64,000 nucleotides of DNA, taken from contig NZ_JAHOPB010000001.1 of NCBI RefSeq assembly GCF_019039055.1, forward strand, positions 1 through 64,000, read 5' to 3'. The notes under the pieces are model-generated. The model did not search any database. It was not told the origin of the DNA and saw nothing but the letters and a program-made list of their open reading frames with translations. Every line of letters begins with the position of its first letter. Position 1 is the first letter of the stretch. A program made the position numbers and the translations under genes. Shown here in pieces: positions 16,792 through 26,866 of this stretch. This DNA comes from Reyranella humidisoli (GTDB lineage: Bacteria; Pseudomonadota; Alphaproteobacteria; Reyranellales; Reyranellaceae).

Positions 16792-17669
16792 TTGGTCTGC
16801 CCGAACAGGCCGGCCGGCTTGATCAGCAGGACGAGCGCCATGACGACGAAGATCACCGTGTTGGAGGCCGGGGGGTAGAAGACCTTCGTCAGGCCCTCGA
16901 CCAGGCCCAGGCCGAAGCCGGTGACGATCGACCCCATGATCGAGCCCATGCCGCCGATCACCACGACCGCGAAGACGATCAACACGAGGTTGACGCCCAT
17001 CAGTGCCGATACCTGCTGGATCGGTGCGGCGAGCACTCCCGCCAGCGCGGCCAGCGCCACGCCCAGCCCGTAGGTGAGAGTGATCAGGCGCGGCACGTTG
17101 ATGCCGAAGGCGCGGACCAGTGTCGGGTTCTCGGTGGCTGCGCGCAGATAGGCGCCGAGCTTGGTGCGCTCGATGCCGTACCAGGTGGCGAGGCAGATCA
17201 CGAGCGCCGCCACCACGACGAAGCCTCGATAGGTCGGCAGGAACATGAAGCCGAGATTGAAGCCGCCGGGGATCGGGTTGGGATAGGGAGCGCCCGAGGA
17301 TCCCCACTTCCACTGGAAGAGACCTTCGATCACCAGCGCCAGGCCGAAGGTCAGCAGGAAGCCGTAGAGATGGTCGAGATGATAGATGCGCTTCAATATC
17401 AGCTTCTCGAGAACAATACCGAACAGGCCGACGATGATCGGGGCGATGACGAGCGAGGCCCAGAACGGCACGTCGAAGATGCCGAGCAGCAGCCAGGCCG
17501 CGAAGGCGCCCATCATGTACTGGGCGCCGTGCGTGAAGTTGATGACGTTCAGCATGCCGAAGATCACGGCCAGGCCGAGGCTCAGCATGGCGTAGAAGGC
17601 GCCGTTGATCAGGCCGAGCAGAAGCTGGCCGAACAGCGCCTGGGGAGGAATGCCTAGAAGTTCGAACAT
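16788..17669 (-). CDS. livH: Branched-chain amino acid ABC transporter permease LivH
   Basis: A 293-residue LivH-type permease. It shows the family segments LINGAFYAMLSLGLAVIFGMLNVINFTHG, TKLGAYLRAATENPTLVRAFGIN (ATPase contact loop) and GGMGSIMGSIVTGFGLGL. It forms the membrane channel with LivM. It follows livF by seven bases and overlaps livM by four, placing it inside the livGFHM operon. Substrates of such systems extend from Leu/Ile/Val to other amino acids, amides and aromatic compounds, so specificity is set by the binding protein. Confidence 0.92.
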   Translation of the reverse strand: MFELLGIPPQALFGQLLLGLINGAFYAMLSLGLAVIFGMLNVINFTHGAQYMMGAFAAWLLLGIFDVPFWASLVIAPIIVGLFGIVLEKLILKRIYHLDHLYGFLLTFGLALVIEGLFQWKWGSSGAPYPNPIPGGFNLGFMFLPTYRGFVVVAALVICLATWYGIERTKLGAYLRAATENPTLVRAFGINVPRLITLTYGLGVALAALAGVLAAPIQQVSALMGVNLVLIVFAVVVIGGMGSIMGSIVTGFGLGLVEGLTKVFYPPASNTVIFVVMALVLLIKPAGLFGQTK

Positions 17670-17676
17670 GGCGGCC

Positions 17677-18373
<697 letters not shown>

Positions 18374-18381
<8 letters not shown>

Positions 18382-19132
18382 GACCGGTTCCGACATAAGC
18401 CTCGACGACGGCGGGGTGTTTGGAGACCGTGGCGTAAGGCCCCTCGGCCAGCACTTCGCCGCGCGCCAGCACGGTGATCGTGTCCGAGAGGTCGGCGACG
18501 ACGGACATGTTGTGCTCGACCATCAGGACGGTGCGGTCCTTGGCGACGGTGCGGATCAGGGAGGCGATTCGCTTGATGTCTTCCTGCCCGAGGCCGGCCA
18601 TCGGCTCGTCGAGCAGCATCATCTCGGGCTCCAGAGCCAGGGTGGTGGCGATCTCCAGGGCGCGCTTGCGGCCATAGGGAAGGTCGACGGCCTGGGCTTC
18701 CGCGAATTCGGCGAGACCGACGGCGGCCACCAGTTCCAGCGCCCGGGCATCGAGCCGGGTGAGCACGTTCTCGGAACGCCAGAACTGGAAGGAAATACCC
18801 AGCTTGCGTTGCAGGGCGACGCGGACGTTCTCGCGCACGCTGAGATGGGGAAACACGGCCGAGATCTGGAAGGACCGGGCCAGCCCCATGCGGGCGATCG
18901 CGGCCGGCGAGCTGCCGGTGATGTTGCGCCCGTTGAAATGGATCTGGCCGGCCGTCGGCGACAGGAAGTGCGTCAGCAGGTTGAAGCACGTCGTCTTGCC
19001 CGCGCCATTTGGCCCGATCAACGCGTGAATTGTGTGCCGCTTCACCCGCAGATTGACGTTCTTGACCGCGATGAAGCCCTTGAACTCCTTCGTCAGTCCT
19101 GTCGCCTCGAGAATTATTTCTTCTTTGGCCAT
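18374..19132 (-). CDS. livG: Branched-chain amino acid ABC transporter ATPase LivG
   Basis: A 252-residue ATPase with Walker A GPNGAGKTTCF, a degenerate LivG signature LPYGRKRALEIATTL, and Walker B MMLLDEPMAGL. The LivG-type longer insertion between Walker A and the signature is present. It is the first gene of the operon and is divergent from livK across about 120 bases that must hold both promoters. Confidence 0.92.
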
Positions 19133-19255
19133 CGGCTCTCCCTGTGCGGCGAATTAATCGAAGCTTTGTGCGTCTGTCCAGCACTGGCGTCCGCTTCGCC
19201 TCGCGGCTAGATTTCGGCCACCAGAAACGGGGAACACATTGGGAGGATCGAGTTC

Positions 19256-20482
19256 ATGAAGTTCAAGACCAGCATCAGGCGCGCCGGAGCCGCCGCCGCC
19301 GTGGCCGGCCTCGCCGTCGTCGGCCTGGCGGCCTACGCCCAGGCCCAGGCGCCTCAGCCACTCAAGATCGGCGTCATGGAAGGCTTCTCGGGCGTCTATG
19401 GCGACCTGACCCAGGGTGAGGTCGAGGCCATCCAGATGGCGATCGACGATTTCGGCGGCAAGGTCCTCGGCCGTCCGATCGAAATCCTGCAGGCCGACCA
19501 CCAGACCAAGCCCGATGTCGGCGCGGCCATCGCCCGCAAGTGGTACGACGTCGACGGCGTGAAGATGATCACCGGCATCGGCACATCGTCGGTGGCGCTG
19601 GCGGTGCGCAAGATTGCCCAGGAAAAGGGCATGATCGACATCAACACTGGCGCGGCCTCGGCCGACCTCACCGGTCCGGCCTGCTCGCCGACGGGCGCGC
19701 ACTGGGTCTACGACACCTACTCGCTGGCCAAGGTGACCGGCGGCGCGGTCGTCAAGGACGGCGGCGACTCCTGGTACTTCCTCACCGCCGACTATGCGTT
19801 CGGCCATGCGCTGGAGCGCGACGTCACGGCGGTCGTTACGGCGGCCGGCGGCAAGGTGCTGGGCGGCGTCAGGCATCCGCTCAGCACGCAGGACTTCTCG
19901 TCGTTCCTGCTGCAGGCGCAGGCCTCGAAGGCCAAGGTCATCGGCCTTGCCAACGCGGGCCAGGACACGATCAACTCGATCAAGCAGGCCGGCGAGTTCG
20001 GCATCACCAAGAGTGGCCAGCGCCTCGCCGGCCTCCTGGTCTTCTCGACCGACGTGGCCGCTCTCACCCTGCCGGTGGCGCAGGGCCTCGTCCTCACCGA
20101 GGCGTTCTACTGGGATCTCAACGACGAGACCCGCGCCTGGACCAAGCGTTTCCGCGCCAAGAAGGACAAGATCCCCAGCATGCTGACGGTCGGCGTCTAC
20201 AGCTCGACGCTGCACTATCTCAAGGCGGTGCAGGCCGCGGGGACCGACGACCCGAAAGCGGTGATGGCGAAGATGCGGGAAATCCCCGTCAACGACGTCA
20301 TGACGAAGAACGGCAAGCTGCGCGAGGACGGCCGCCTGGAACGCGACATGTACCTGTTCCAGGTCAAGTCGCCGGCGGAGTCCAAGAGCAAGGACGACAT
20401 CTACAAGCTGATCGCCACGGTGCCGGGCAACGAGGCCTTTCGCCCGATGAAGGACGGCAAGTGCCCGTTCGTGAAGAACTGA
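19256..20482 (+). CDS. Branched-chain amino acid-type ABC transporter substrate-binding protein (LivK-like)
   Basis: A 408-residue periplasmic binding protein with a signal peptide ending near AYAQAQA. The Leu/Ile/Val-binding (type I periplasmic) fold is seen in LKIGVMEGFSGVYGDLTQGEVEAIQMA, the ADHQTKPDVGAAIARKW segment and the DSWYFLTADYAFGHALERD strand of the second lobe. The start has GGGAGG upstream. It is divergent from the livGFHM operon and is the natural partner of that transporter. The ligand might be an amino acid or another small acid. A rho-independent terminator follows. Confidence 0.88.
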   Translation: MKFKTSIRRAGAAAAVAGLAVVGLAAYAQAQAPQPLKIGVMEGFSGVYGDLTQGEVEAIQMAIDDFGGKVLGRPIEILQADHQTKPDVGAAIARKWYDVDGVKMITGIGTSSVALAVRKIAQEKGMIDINTGAASADLTGPACSPTGAHWVYDTYSLAKVTGGAVVKDGGDSWYFLTADYAFGHALERDVTAVVTAAGGKVLGGVRHPLSTQDFSSFLLQAQASKAKVIGLANAGQDTINSIKQAGEFGITKSGQRLAGLLVFSTDVAALTLPVAQGLVLTEAFYWDLNDETRAWTKRFRAKKDKIPSMLTVGVYSSTLHYLKAVQAAGTDDPKAVMAKMREIPVNDVMTKNGKLREDGRLERDMYLFQVKSPAESKSKDDIYKLIATVPGNEAFRPMKDGKCPFVKN

Positions 20483-20509
20483 TCCCTCGCGGATCGTGAC
20501 CTACAAGGA

Positions 20510-20537
20510 GGGGCGCCGCGAGGCGCCCCTTTTTCTT
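20510..20537 (+). terminator. Rho-independent terminator of the LivK-like gene
   Basis: A perfect eight-base stem, GGGGCGCC (20510-20517) with GGCGCCCC (20522-20529), closes on the tetraloop GCGA and is followed directly by TTTTTCTTT. It lies 28 bases after the stop codon of the binding-protein gene. Confidence 0.88.
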
Positions 20538-20638
20538 TCCCGATCCAAGGGAGCGCTCCCGTTCCTTGACGGGCCATCGGTGCTCACGTCTGATGTGCGA
20601 AAGCTCGACGACAACGGGCGAGTGGGGAGTGACGCCGC

Positions 20639-21934
20639 GTGACCGTTCAGGATCGGCCCCTCAAAGGGGCCTGGGGCATGACCGCCCTGCTCTTTCTCTT
20701 CATGCTGATCAATTTCGCCGACAAGGTCGTCGTGGGGCTCGCGGCCGTTCCTCTCACGCGTGACCTCGGACTGACGCCGGAACAGTTCGGCGACATCGGC
20801 TCGGCGTTCTTCCTGCTGTTCGCGGTCTCGGCGATCGTCGTCGGCTTCATCTCCAACCGCGTGAAGACCAAGCACACGCTGCTGGTCATGGCGATCCTCT
20901 GGTCGATCGTCCAGTTTCCGATGCTGGGCATGGTGAGCCTGGAGACGCTCATCATCTGCCGCGTCATCCTGGGTGCGGGCGAAGGGCCGGCCGGTCCGGT
21001 CGCGACCCACGCCATCTACAAGTGGTTTCCCGACTCGCTGCGCGGATTGCCGACGGCGGTGATCGCACAGGGATCGGCCTTCGGCGTCATCATCGCCGTG
21101 CCGCTGCTCAACTGGATCATCGAAAAATACTCGTGGCACTGGGCGTTCGGCGCGCTCGGCATCGCGGGCCTGGCCTGGGCCGTGCTGTGGCTGATCTTCG
21201 GCCGCGAGGGCACACTCGTCGATGCTCCGGTGAGCAACACCGGCGGCAGCAACGAGCGCGTGCCCTATCGCTACCTGCTCACCTGCCCGACAATCCTCGC
21301 CGCCTGCGCCGCGGGCTTCGCCAGCTACTGGGGCCTGGCGCTGGGCCTCACCTGGTTCACGTCCTACCTCGTCGCGGGCCTCGGCTTCAGCCAGAAGCTG
21401 GGAGGCAACCTGACCGTCCTGCCCTGGGTCTTCGGCGCCCTCGTGGTCCTGGCCGGAGGTTACGTTTCCCAGAGACTGAAGAGGAAAGGTGTGTCCAGCC
21501 GCCTCTGCCGCGGCGTCCTGCCGTGTCTCACCATCGTCGCCGGCGGCTGCGTGCTTCCCTTCGTCGGCGCGATGCCGACGGACGGTCTCAAGATCGCCGC
21601 CCTGGTCTTCGGTTCCGCCATCGGCAGCACGATCTACGTCGTCCTTCCCATGATCATCAGCGAACTGACCCCGCATCCGCAGCGCGCGGCGATGCTGGCC
21701 ATCACCACGTCGGTCGTGACGTTCGCCGGCGTCCTCGCACCCCGGATCATGGGCTCGATGATCCAGAACGCGGCAACGCCGATCGCCGGCTACGAGCAGG
21801 GCTACGTCATCCTCGGCGTGCTGCTCCTCGCCGGCGGCATCATCGGCCTGCTCTTCATCCGTCCCGAGAGGGATCGCAAGCGACTGGCCGCGCACGCCAT
21901 CGCCGACCTGCCGCTCCAGCCCGCCCGCGCCTGA
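20639..21934 (+). CDS. MFS transporter (anion:cation symporter-like)
   Basis: A 431-residue, twelve-helix major facilitator transporter. The first-loop motif region (GFISNRVKTKHTLLVMAILWS) and RVILGAGEGPAGPVATHAIYKWFPDSLRG are typical of the sugar-phosphate/organic-anion (ACS-type) branch, which imports carboxylates and related anions. The start is a GTG at 20639 preceded by GGGGAG; an internal ATG at 20678 is possible. It precedes the MetX-like hydrolase gene by 14 bases, so the two probably handle one substrate. Confidence 0.85.
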   Translation: MTVQDRPLKGAWGMTALLFLFMLINFADKVVVGLAAVPLTRDLGLTPEQFGDIGSAFFLLFAVSAIVVGFISNRVKTKHTLLVMAILWSIVQFPMLGMVSLETLIICRVILGAGEGPAGPVATHAIYKWFPDSLRGLPTAVIAQGSAFGVIIAVPLLNWIIEKYSWHWAFGALGIAGLAWAVLWLIFGREGTLVDAPVSNTGGSNERVPYRYLLTCPTILAACAAGFASYWGLALGLTWFTSYLVAGLGFSQKLGGNLTVLPWVFGALVVLAGGYVSQRLKRKGVSSRLCRGVLPCLTIVAGGCVLPFVGAMPTDGLKIAALVFGSAIGSTIYVVLPMIISELTPHPQRAAMLAITTSVVTFAGVLAPRIMGSMIQNAATPIAGYEQGYVILGVLLLAGGIIGLLFIRPERDRKRLAAHAIADLPLQPARA

Positions 21935-21948
21935 CCGAGGAGGAACCG

Positions 21949-23079
21949 ATGACGTCGTCGCTGCCCCGCCGCCCACTGCTAGCCGCTCTTTCCGCCGCGC
22001 CGTTCCTGATCGGCAGGGGCGCTTCCGCCCAGGGAGAACTCGTGAACGTCCAGAAGCAGCTCTTCACCATGAAGGAGTTCCGCCTCGAGAGCGGCACCGT
22101 CATGCCCGACGTCAGGATTGCCTACGAGACCTACGGCACGCTGGCACCCGATGGCCGCAACGGCGTGCTGCTGACTCACGGCTACACGTCGAGCCAGCAC
22201 ATGGCAGGTCGCGCGGGCGCCAACGGCGCGGAAGGCTCGTGGGACGGGCTGGTCGGCCCCGGCAAGGCGATCGACACGAACAGGTTGTTCGTCGTGTCGT
22301 CCAACATGCTGGGCTCGTCCTACGGCTCGACCAATCCGGCGCAGGTGAACCCGAAGACCGGGAAGCCCTACGGCCCCGATTTCCCGACCATCACGCTGGT
22401 CGACATCGTCAACGCGCAGAAGGCCCTGCTCGACGGTCTCGGCGTGAAGCATCTCGTGGCGGTCGCCGGCCCTTCCTTCGGCGGCTACCAGACCTTCCAG
22501 TGGGGCGTCACCTATCCCGATTTCATGGACGGGCTGGTGCCGGTGGTGAGCGCGCCCAAGGGCTCGGGTGGCGAAGCCTCGGTCAAGGCACTGATCGACG
22601 TGCTGGCCAAGGACCCGAACTGGAACGGCGGGCGCTATTACGAGAATGGCGGGATCACCAGGGTCCTGACCGACATGCGCGTGGCGACCCTGAAGCGCTA
22701 CGGCATCGAGGAGCAGCTCGCCGCGCAGTTCCCCGACAAGGCCGCGCGCGAGGCCGAGATCGTGAAGCGCGCCGAAAGCTGGTCCAAGGTATTCGACGGC
22801 AATTCGCTGGTCGTGCTGCGTCGCGCCAGCGTGAACTTCGACGCCGAGAAGGACATGTCGAAGATCAGAGCCAAGGTACTCTACGTGATCTCGCGCACCG
22901 ACAAGCTCTTCCCGCCCTCGATCGCGCCGGCGGTGATGGAGAAACTGAAGGCCGCCGGCGTGACCGCCGATTATTTCGAGATCGACAGCGAACTCGGCCA
23001 CTCCGCCTCGGGCCTCGACGCCGCCAAATGGGCACCGCGGCTCAAGGCCTTCATGGCGACGCTGCCGAAGGGAGCCTGA
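21949..23079 (+). CDS. Exported alpha/beta hydrolase, homoserine acetyltransferase-like fold
   Basis: A 376-residue protein with a signal peptide (PRRPLLAALSAAPFLIG, cleavage near ASAQG) and the MetX-like alpha/beta hydrolase fold. The nucleophile is S176 in AGPSFGGYQ; an acid in ISRTDKLFPP and the histidine in ELGHSASGLD complete the triad. Because it is exported and lacks a sulfur-pathway context, it is more likely a hydrolase than a cytosolic homoserine acetyltransferase. Start at the ATG at 21949 with GAGGAGGA upstream. Probably co-transcribed with the MFS gene. Confidence 0.8.
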   Translation: MTSSLPRRPLLAALSAAPFLIGRGASAQGELVNVQKQLFTMKEFRLESGTVMPDVRIAYETYGTLAPDGRNGVLLTHGYTSSQHMAGRAGANGAEGSWDGLVGPGKAIDTNRLFVVSSNMLGSSYGSTNPAQVNPKTGKPYGPDFPTITLVDIVNAQKALLDGLGVKHLVAVAGPSFGGYQTFQWGVTYPDFMDGLVPVVSAPKGSGGEASVKALIDVLAKDPNWNGGRYYENGGITRVLTDMRVATLKRYGIEEQLAAQFPDKAAREAEIVKRAESWSKVFDGNSLVVLRRASVNFDAEKDMSKIRAKVLYVISRTDKLFPPSIAPAVMEKLKAAGVTADYFEIDSELGHSASGLDAAKWAPRLKAFMATLPKGA

Positions 23080-23081
23080 TC

Positions 23082-23966
23082 CTAGAAGGGGCGGTCGCCC
23101 TTCACCGTGACGCGGTGGCCACTGCGGGTGTGGGGCCAGTAATCCCACATGGCGCGGTGCTGGGCGCAGCGATTGTCCCAGAAGGCGATCGAGTTCTCGC
23201 GCCAGCGGAAGCGGCACTGGAACAGCGGGTTCTCCATGTGCTGGTAGAGATAGCGTAGGATCGCGTCGCCCTCGTCGCGCGGCACGCCGAGCAGGCGGCT
23301 GGTGAAGCCGGCATTGACGTAGAGGCACTTCCGGCCGGTGACCGGATGGGTGCGCACCACCGGATGCTCGGCGCGGGGATACTCGGCCTTGTCGGCCACG
23401 CCGATCGGCTTGAACAGGCCGCGATAGACCGGCTCGCCGTCATGCAGCGCGATCATGCCGTCGAGATAGGCCTTCATGCGGTCTGACAGCGCGTCGTAGG
23501 CCGCGTACATGTTGGCGAACAGCGTGTCGCCGCCGCGCGGCGGGCAGGTCTTGATGTGGAGGATGGAGCCCATCGGCGGCTCGACCTCGCAGCTTACGTC
23601 GGTATGCCACCCCTCGCCGTTGGCGCGCGGGCTGTTCCTGTCGGAGTGGATACGCATCATTTCCGGCACGCCCGGCTCATGCGGCGCGGCGGGATGGACA
23701 TGCAGCTCGCCGAACAGGCGGCCGAACGACATGTGCTGCTCGGGCGTGAGCACCTGATCGCGGAAGAAGATCACCAGATTCTCGGCCAGGGCCCGGTGGA
23801 TTTCGTCCTGCTGGCGGTTCGACAGCGGCTTGCTGAGATCGATGCCGCCCAGCTCCGCGCCGATGATCGGCGTCAGCTTGTCGACGGTGATCGTCTCGTA
23901 GGGCGCACCCTCCTCGGCCTTGTAGCGGATACGCGGGCCGGCATTGGCGTTCAGGGAACCTGTCAT
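23082..23966 (-). CDS. TauD/TfdA-family 2-oxoglutarate dioxygenase
   Basis: A 294-residue Fe(II)/2-oxoglutarate dioxygenase. The iron triad is H121-x-D123 (GWHTDVSCE) and H270 (CAQHRAMWDYW), with a downstream arginine near 281 for 2-oxoglutarate. The family cleaves taurine, sulfonates, aryloxyacids or similar compounds by hydroxylation. The gene follows the Bug receptor at 24011 by about 45 bases on the same strand, so the receptor may bring in its substrate. The exact substrate is not evident. Confidence 0.88.
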   Translation of the reverse strand: MTGSLNANAGPRIRYKAEEGAPYETITVDKLTPIIGAELGGIDLSKPLSNRQQDEIHRALAENLVIFFRDQVLTPEQHMSFGRLFGELHVHPAAPHEPGVPEMMRIHSDRNSPRANGEGWHTDVSCEVEPPMGSILHIKTCPPRGGDTLFANMYAAYDALSDRMKAYLDGMIALHDGEPVYRGLFKPIGVADKAEYPRAEHPVVRTHPVTGRKCLYVNAGFTSRLLGVPRDEGDAILRYLYQHMENPLFQCRFRWRENSIAFWDNRCAQHRAMWDYWPHTRSGHRVTVKGDRPF

Positions 23967-24010
23967 GATTGTCTCCAGGGGGGATGGAAAGAGCCGGATT
24001 CCTCTCGTCT

Positions 24011-24991
24011 CTATTCGTCGAGGGTGATCTTGTTTTCCCGGATCAGCTTCGACCAGACCTCGCCTTCCGCGGCGACGAACCGATCGAACTGCTCCGGGGT
24101 CCAGTCCTTGAGGACGGTCCCGAGCTGGGTCGAGCGTTCGACCACGACATCGAGCCTGGCGATCTTCCTCATCGCCGCATTCAACTTGTCTATGATCGGC
24201 TTGGGTGTGCCCGCCGGTGCGAACATCCCGTACCAGGCATCGAACACGAAACTCGGCAGGCCCGCTTCGGCCGTCGTGGGAATCTCCGGGAACGCGGGAT
24301 GACGCGCCTCGTTCGCAATGGCCAGCGCCTTCACGTTGCCGTTGCGGATATGGGCCGCGAGCGAGGGCGGACTCATGACCGCCAGCTCCACCTGCCCCGC
24401 CACGAGGTCGGCGCTCACCGGCCCCGCCCCCTTGTACGGGATATGGACGAGATCGATGCCGGCCGCCTTGTTCAGCAGCACACCGCCGATATGGGCGACC
24501 GAGCCCGGCCCGAACGACGCATAGTTCAGCTTGCCCGGATTGGCCTTGGCGTAGGCGATGAAGTCCTTGAGATTGTCGGCCGGCACCTTCTTGGCAATGA
24601 CGATGAGCTGCGGGGCGATCGCGCCCATGGCGACACCGGTCAGGTCCTTGGGCGACCAGTTCAGGTTCTTGATCATCGCCGGGTTCGCCGAATGGAACGA
24701 CGAATACTGCATCAGCAGCGTGTACCCATCCGGCTTCGCCTTCGCGACGAGAGCCGTGGCGATGTTGCCGTTGCCACCGCCCTTGTTGTCGACGATGACC
24801 TGCTGGCCGAACTCCCGGGACAGGTGATCGGCGAACATGCGGCCCACGATGTCGGTGCCGCCGCCCGGAGGCGCGGCGACGACGAGGGTGATCGGCCGAT
24901 CGGGATAGGCGCCCTGCGCCTGCGAGATCCGGCTCGCGACGATCGATCCGGCGGCGGCGGTTCCGAGCGTAAGGAGGTGTCGGCGCTGCAT
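24011..24991 (-). CDS. Bug-family tripartite tricarboxylate transporter receptor
   Basis: A 326-residue periplasmic receptor: signal peptide from RRHLLTLG to ISQAQG, then ITLVVAAPPGGGTDIVGR, VDNKGGGNGNIATALVAKA, and VHIPYKGAGPVSADLVAGQVELA, all standard Bug segments. The start is the ATG at 24991, with AAGGAGG-like purines absent but a good signal peptide; a longer frame to 25048 reads through the regulatory region. It is divergent from the LysR gene at 25109 and upstream of the TauD dioxygenase, which suggests LysR-controlled uptake and oxidation of one compound. Confidence 0.88.
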   Translation of the reverse strand: MQRRHLLTLGTAAAGSIVASRISQAQGAYPDRPITLVVAAPPGGGTDIVGRMFADHLSREFGQQVIVDNKGGGNGNIATALVAKAKPDGYTLLMQYSSFHSANPAMIKNLNWSPKDLTGVAMGAIAPQLIVIAKKVPADNLKDFIAYAKANPGKLNYASFGPGSVAHIGGVLLNKAAGIDLVHIPYKGAGPVSADLVAGQVELAVMSPPSLAAHIRNGNVKALAIANEARHPAFPEIPTTAEAGLPSFVFDAWYGMFAPAGTPKPIIDKLNAAMRKIARLDVVVERSTQLGTVLKDWTPEQFDRFVAAEGEVWSKLIRENKITLDE

Positions 24992-25059
24992 CCCTGTGTT
25001 CCTTCTCGATCCGCCCCACCACGGGCGCGGTTGACGCAGCGCTAGCACCGATCCACCTT

Positions 25060-25074
25060 ATGCATGAAGTGCAT
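25060..25074. promoter_or_regulatory. Candidate LysR-type operator
   Basis: The 15-base palindrome ATGCA-TGAAG-TGCAT contains the T-N11-A pattern of LysR-family binding sites. It lies 34 bases before the LysR gene start and about 70 bases before the divergent Bug receptor, the classical place for an autoregulated LysR site. Identification is by pattern and position only. Confidence 0.55.
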
Positions 25075-25108
25075 TGTCTGCAGACTTATTGCTGAGGCTT
25101 TCGCAGGA

Positions 25109-26008
25109 ATGGACAAGCGTCTCCTCGAGTCCTTCGTGGCCGTCTATCGCTCGGGATCGCTGGTGGAAGCCGCGGAGCGCCTCAACATTTCGCAATCGGC
25201 CCTGTCCCGCCGCATCACGGAATTCCAGCATCGGCTCGGCCTGTCCCTGTTCGAGCCGTCGGGCCGCGGCATGGCGGCCACCAGCGATGCGCACGACCTG
25301 CTGCCGCTGGCCTCGGCGGCGCTGGAAGGCATCGCCAGGCTCGAAGCGGCGGCCCGGGTCAACAGCGTGCAGCCCGCGGTGCACATCACGGTCGCCGCGA
25401 CCGCCCATACGATCGAGACGGTGGTGGCGCCGCGGATCGCCGACTTCATCCAGACCAAGCCGAACATCCGCATCGGCGTCATCGAGGCCAACGGCGTCGA
25501 GATCGAGAACCTGGTGCTGAGCGGCGAGGCGTCGATGGGCATCACCGGGCGCCCGCGCTACGACACCGGCCTCGTCGAGCACCAGATCGTGCGCCTGGAC
25601 ATCCTCGCTGCATCACCGAAGCCCTTCAGCGCCAGCGAACGCCGGAGCGGAATCGACCTCCGGGCGCTGTGCGAGCGCGACCTGCTGGTGCTGGATCGCG
25701 GATATCAGTCGCGTCTGACTCTCGATGCAGCCCTGCGGCTGCTGTCGCTGTCGCCCAGCATCCGCCACGAGGGCGGTTCGGGAACGGTGATCCTTGCGCT
25801 GGCCCGGGCCGGCCTCGGCACGGCCGTCATCCCGGCGACCACACGCACCGACCTTCACACGGCCAAGATCATCGCCAACGGCATCGTGCTCGGCATGGAC
25901 CTCGCCGCCATCTGGGATCCCACGCTGCGCTGGCGCGCCGAAGTCGAGCAGGTCGCCGAATCGATGCGGGCGTCCTTCGCCACCCGCAAGCGCATGCGGC
26001 GCGGGTGA
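25109..26008 (+). CDS. LysR-family transcriptional regulator
   Basis: A 299-residue regulator. The N-terminal winged helix-turn-helix spans about residues 1-60, with the recognition region EAAERLNISQSALSRRI; the remainder is a periplasmic-binding-like effector domain. The start is the ATG at 25109 (MDKRLLESF), where the LysR domain normally begins; an in-frame ATG at 25064 would overlap the palindromic candidate operator. It is divergent from the Bug receptor/TauD pair, which it most likely controls. Confidence 0.88.
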   Translation: MDKRLLESFVAVYRSGSLVEAAERLNISQSALSRRITEFQHRLGLSLFEPSGRGMAATSDAHDLLPLASAALEGIARLEAAARVNSVQPAVHITVAATAHTIETVVAPRIADFIQTKPNIRIGVIEANGVEIENLVLSGEASMGITGRPRYDTGLVEHQIVRLDILAASPKPFSASERRSGIDLRALCERDLLVLDRGYQSRLTLDAALRLLSLSPSIRHEGGSGTVILALARAGLGTAVIPATTRTDLHTAKIIANGIVLGMDLAAIWDPTLRWRAEVEQVAESMRASFATRKRMRRG

Positions 26009-26011
26009 ACC

Positions 26012-26866
26012 CTAGCCCTTCACCGCGCCCGCGGTGAGGCCCGACGACATGTAGCGGCGGAATGCATAGTAGATGGCCGCCGGCGGCAGCGCGTAGAGGA
26101 AGCCTGCCGTCATCAGCAGTTCCCAAGGCGAATCGTCGGCCGAGAGGAAGTTGCCCAGCGCCACCGGCAGGGTGATCGCCGTGTTCTTCGACAGCAGCAG
26201 GAACGCGTAGAGATACTCGTTCCACGCCAGCAGCAGCGCATAGGTGCCGACGGCGATCAGCGACGGCACCATCAGCGGCAGGTAGATCAGGCGGAAGAGC
26301 TGGAACGGCGAGGCGCCGTCGATCATGGCGGCCTCGTCGAGTTCGACCGGCAGCTTGTCGGACGCCTGGCGCAGGATCCAGATCGCATAGGGCGAGGCGA
26401 TCGTCGCCATCGCGAGCACCAGCGCCCAGTCGTTGTTCAGCAGCCCGTACATGCCCATGGTCTTGTACATGGGCACCGCCAGGAACGCGGCCGGGATGAA
26501 GTAGGTCAGCAGCGCCAGGTTCATCACCATGCGGCCGCCCTTCATGCGCAGGCGACTGATCGCAAAGGCCGCGGCGGTCGCCACGAACAGCGTGATCGCC
26601 GCCGTGCCGACCGAGATGACCAGCGAGTTGAACATCTGCAGCCAGAAGTGATTGAGGAAATGGTGCTTCTGGCTGAGCACCGTTCCGAAGTTGCGCAGGG
26701 TCGGATTCGTCGGCCAGAGCTGGCCCGAGAAGGCCGCATCCTTGGGCGAAATCGCGAACAGGAGCATGTGGTAGATCGGGATCAGCGTCCACAGCAGCAC
26801 CGGAATCCCGATCAGCAGCAGCCCGCTCTCGAAGCCGACCGTGCGCAGGATTTTGCGCGGGCTCAT
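26012..26866 (-). CDS. Carbohydrate ABC transporter permease (MalG type)
   Basis: A 284-residue inner-membrane permease with six helices. The EAA loop reads ELDEAAMIDGASPFQLFRLIYLPLM, as in MalG-type sugar permeases. It starts at an ATG that overlaps the stop of the MalF-type gene by four bases (ATGA). It is the last gene of the transporter set; no ATPase gene follows, since the next gene downstream is the convergent LysR regulator. Confidence 0.9.
   Translation of the reverse strand: MSPRKILRTVGFESGLLLIGIPVLLWTLIPIYHMLLFAISPKDAAFSGQLWPTNPTLRNFGTVLSQKHHFLNHFWLQMFNSLVISVGTAAITLFVATAAAFAISRLRMKGGRMVMNLALLTYFIPAAFLAVPMYKTMGMYGLLNNDWALVLAMATIASPYAIWILRQASDKLPVELDEAAMIDGASPFQLFRLIYLPLMVPSLIAVGTYALLLAWNEYLYAFLLLSKNTAITLPVALGNFLSADDSPWELLMTAGFLYALPPAAIYYAFRRYMSSGLTAGAVKG

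Noticed and set aside
14599-16878. A 759-codon plus-strand frame across RraA, antiporter and livM
   Set aside because: Asp/Gln/Arg/His-rich sequence without a recognisable fold, opposite three good membrane or enzyme genes.
21949-23079. MetX homoserine O-acetyltransferase
   Set aside because: The protein is exported and paired with an MFS transporter, whereas MetX is cytosolic and normally lies with methionine genes.
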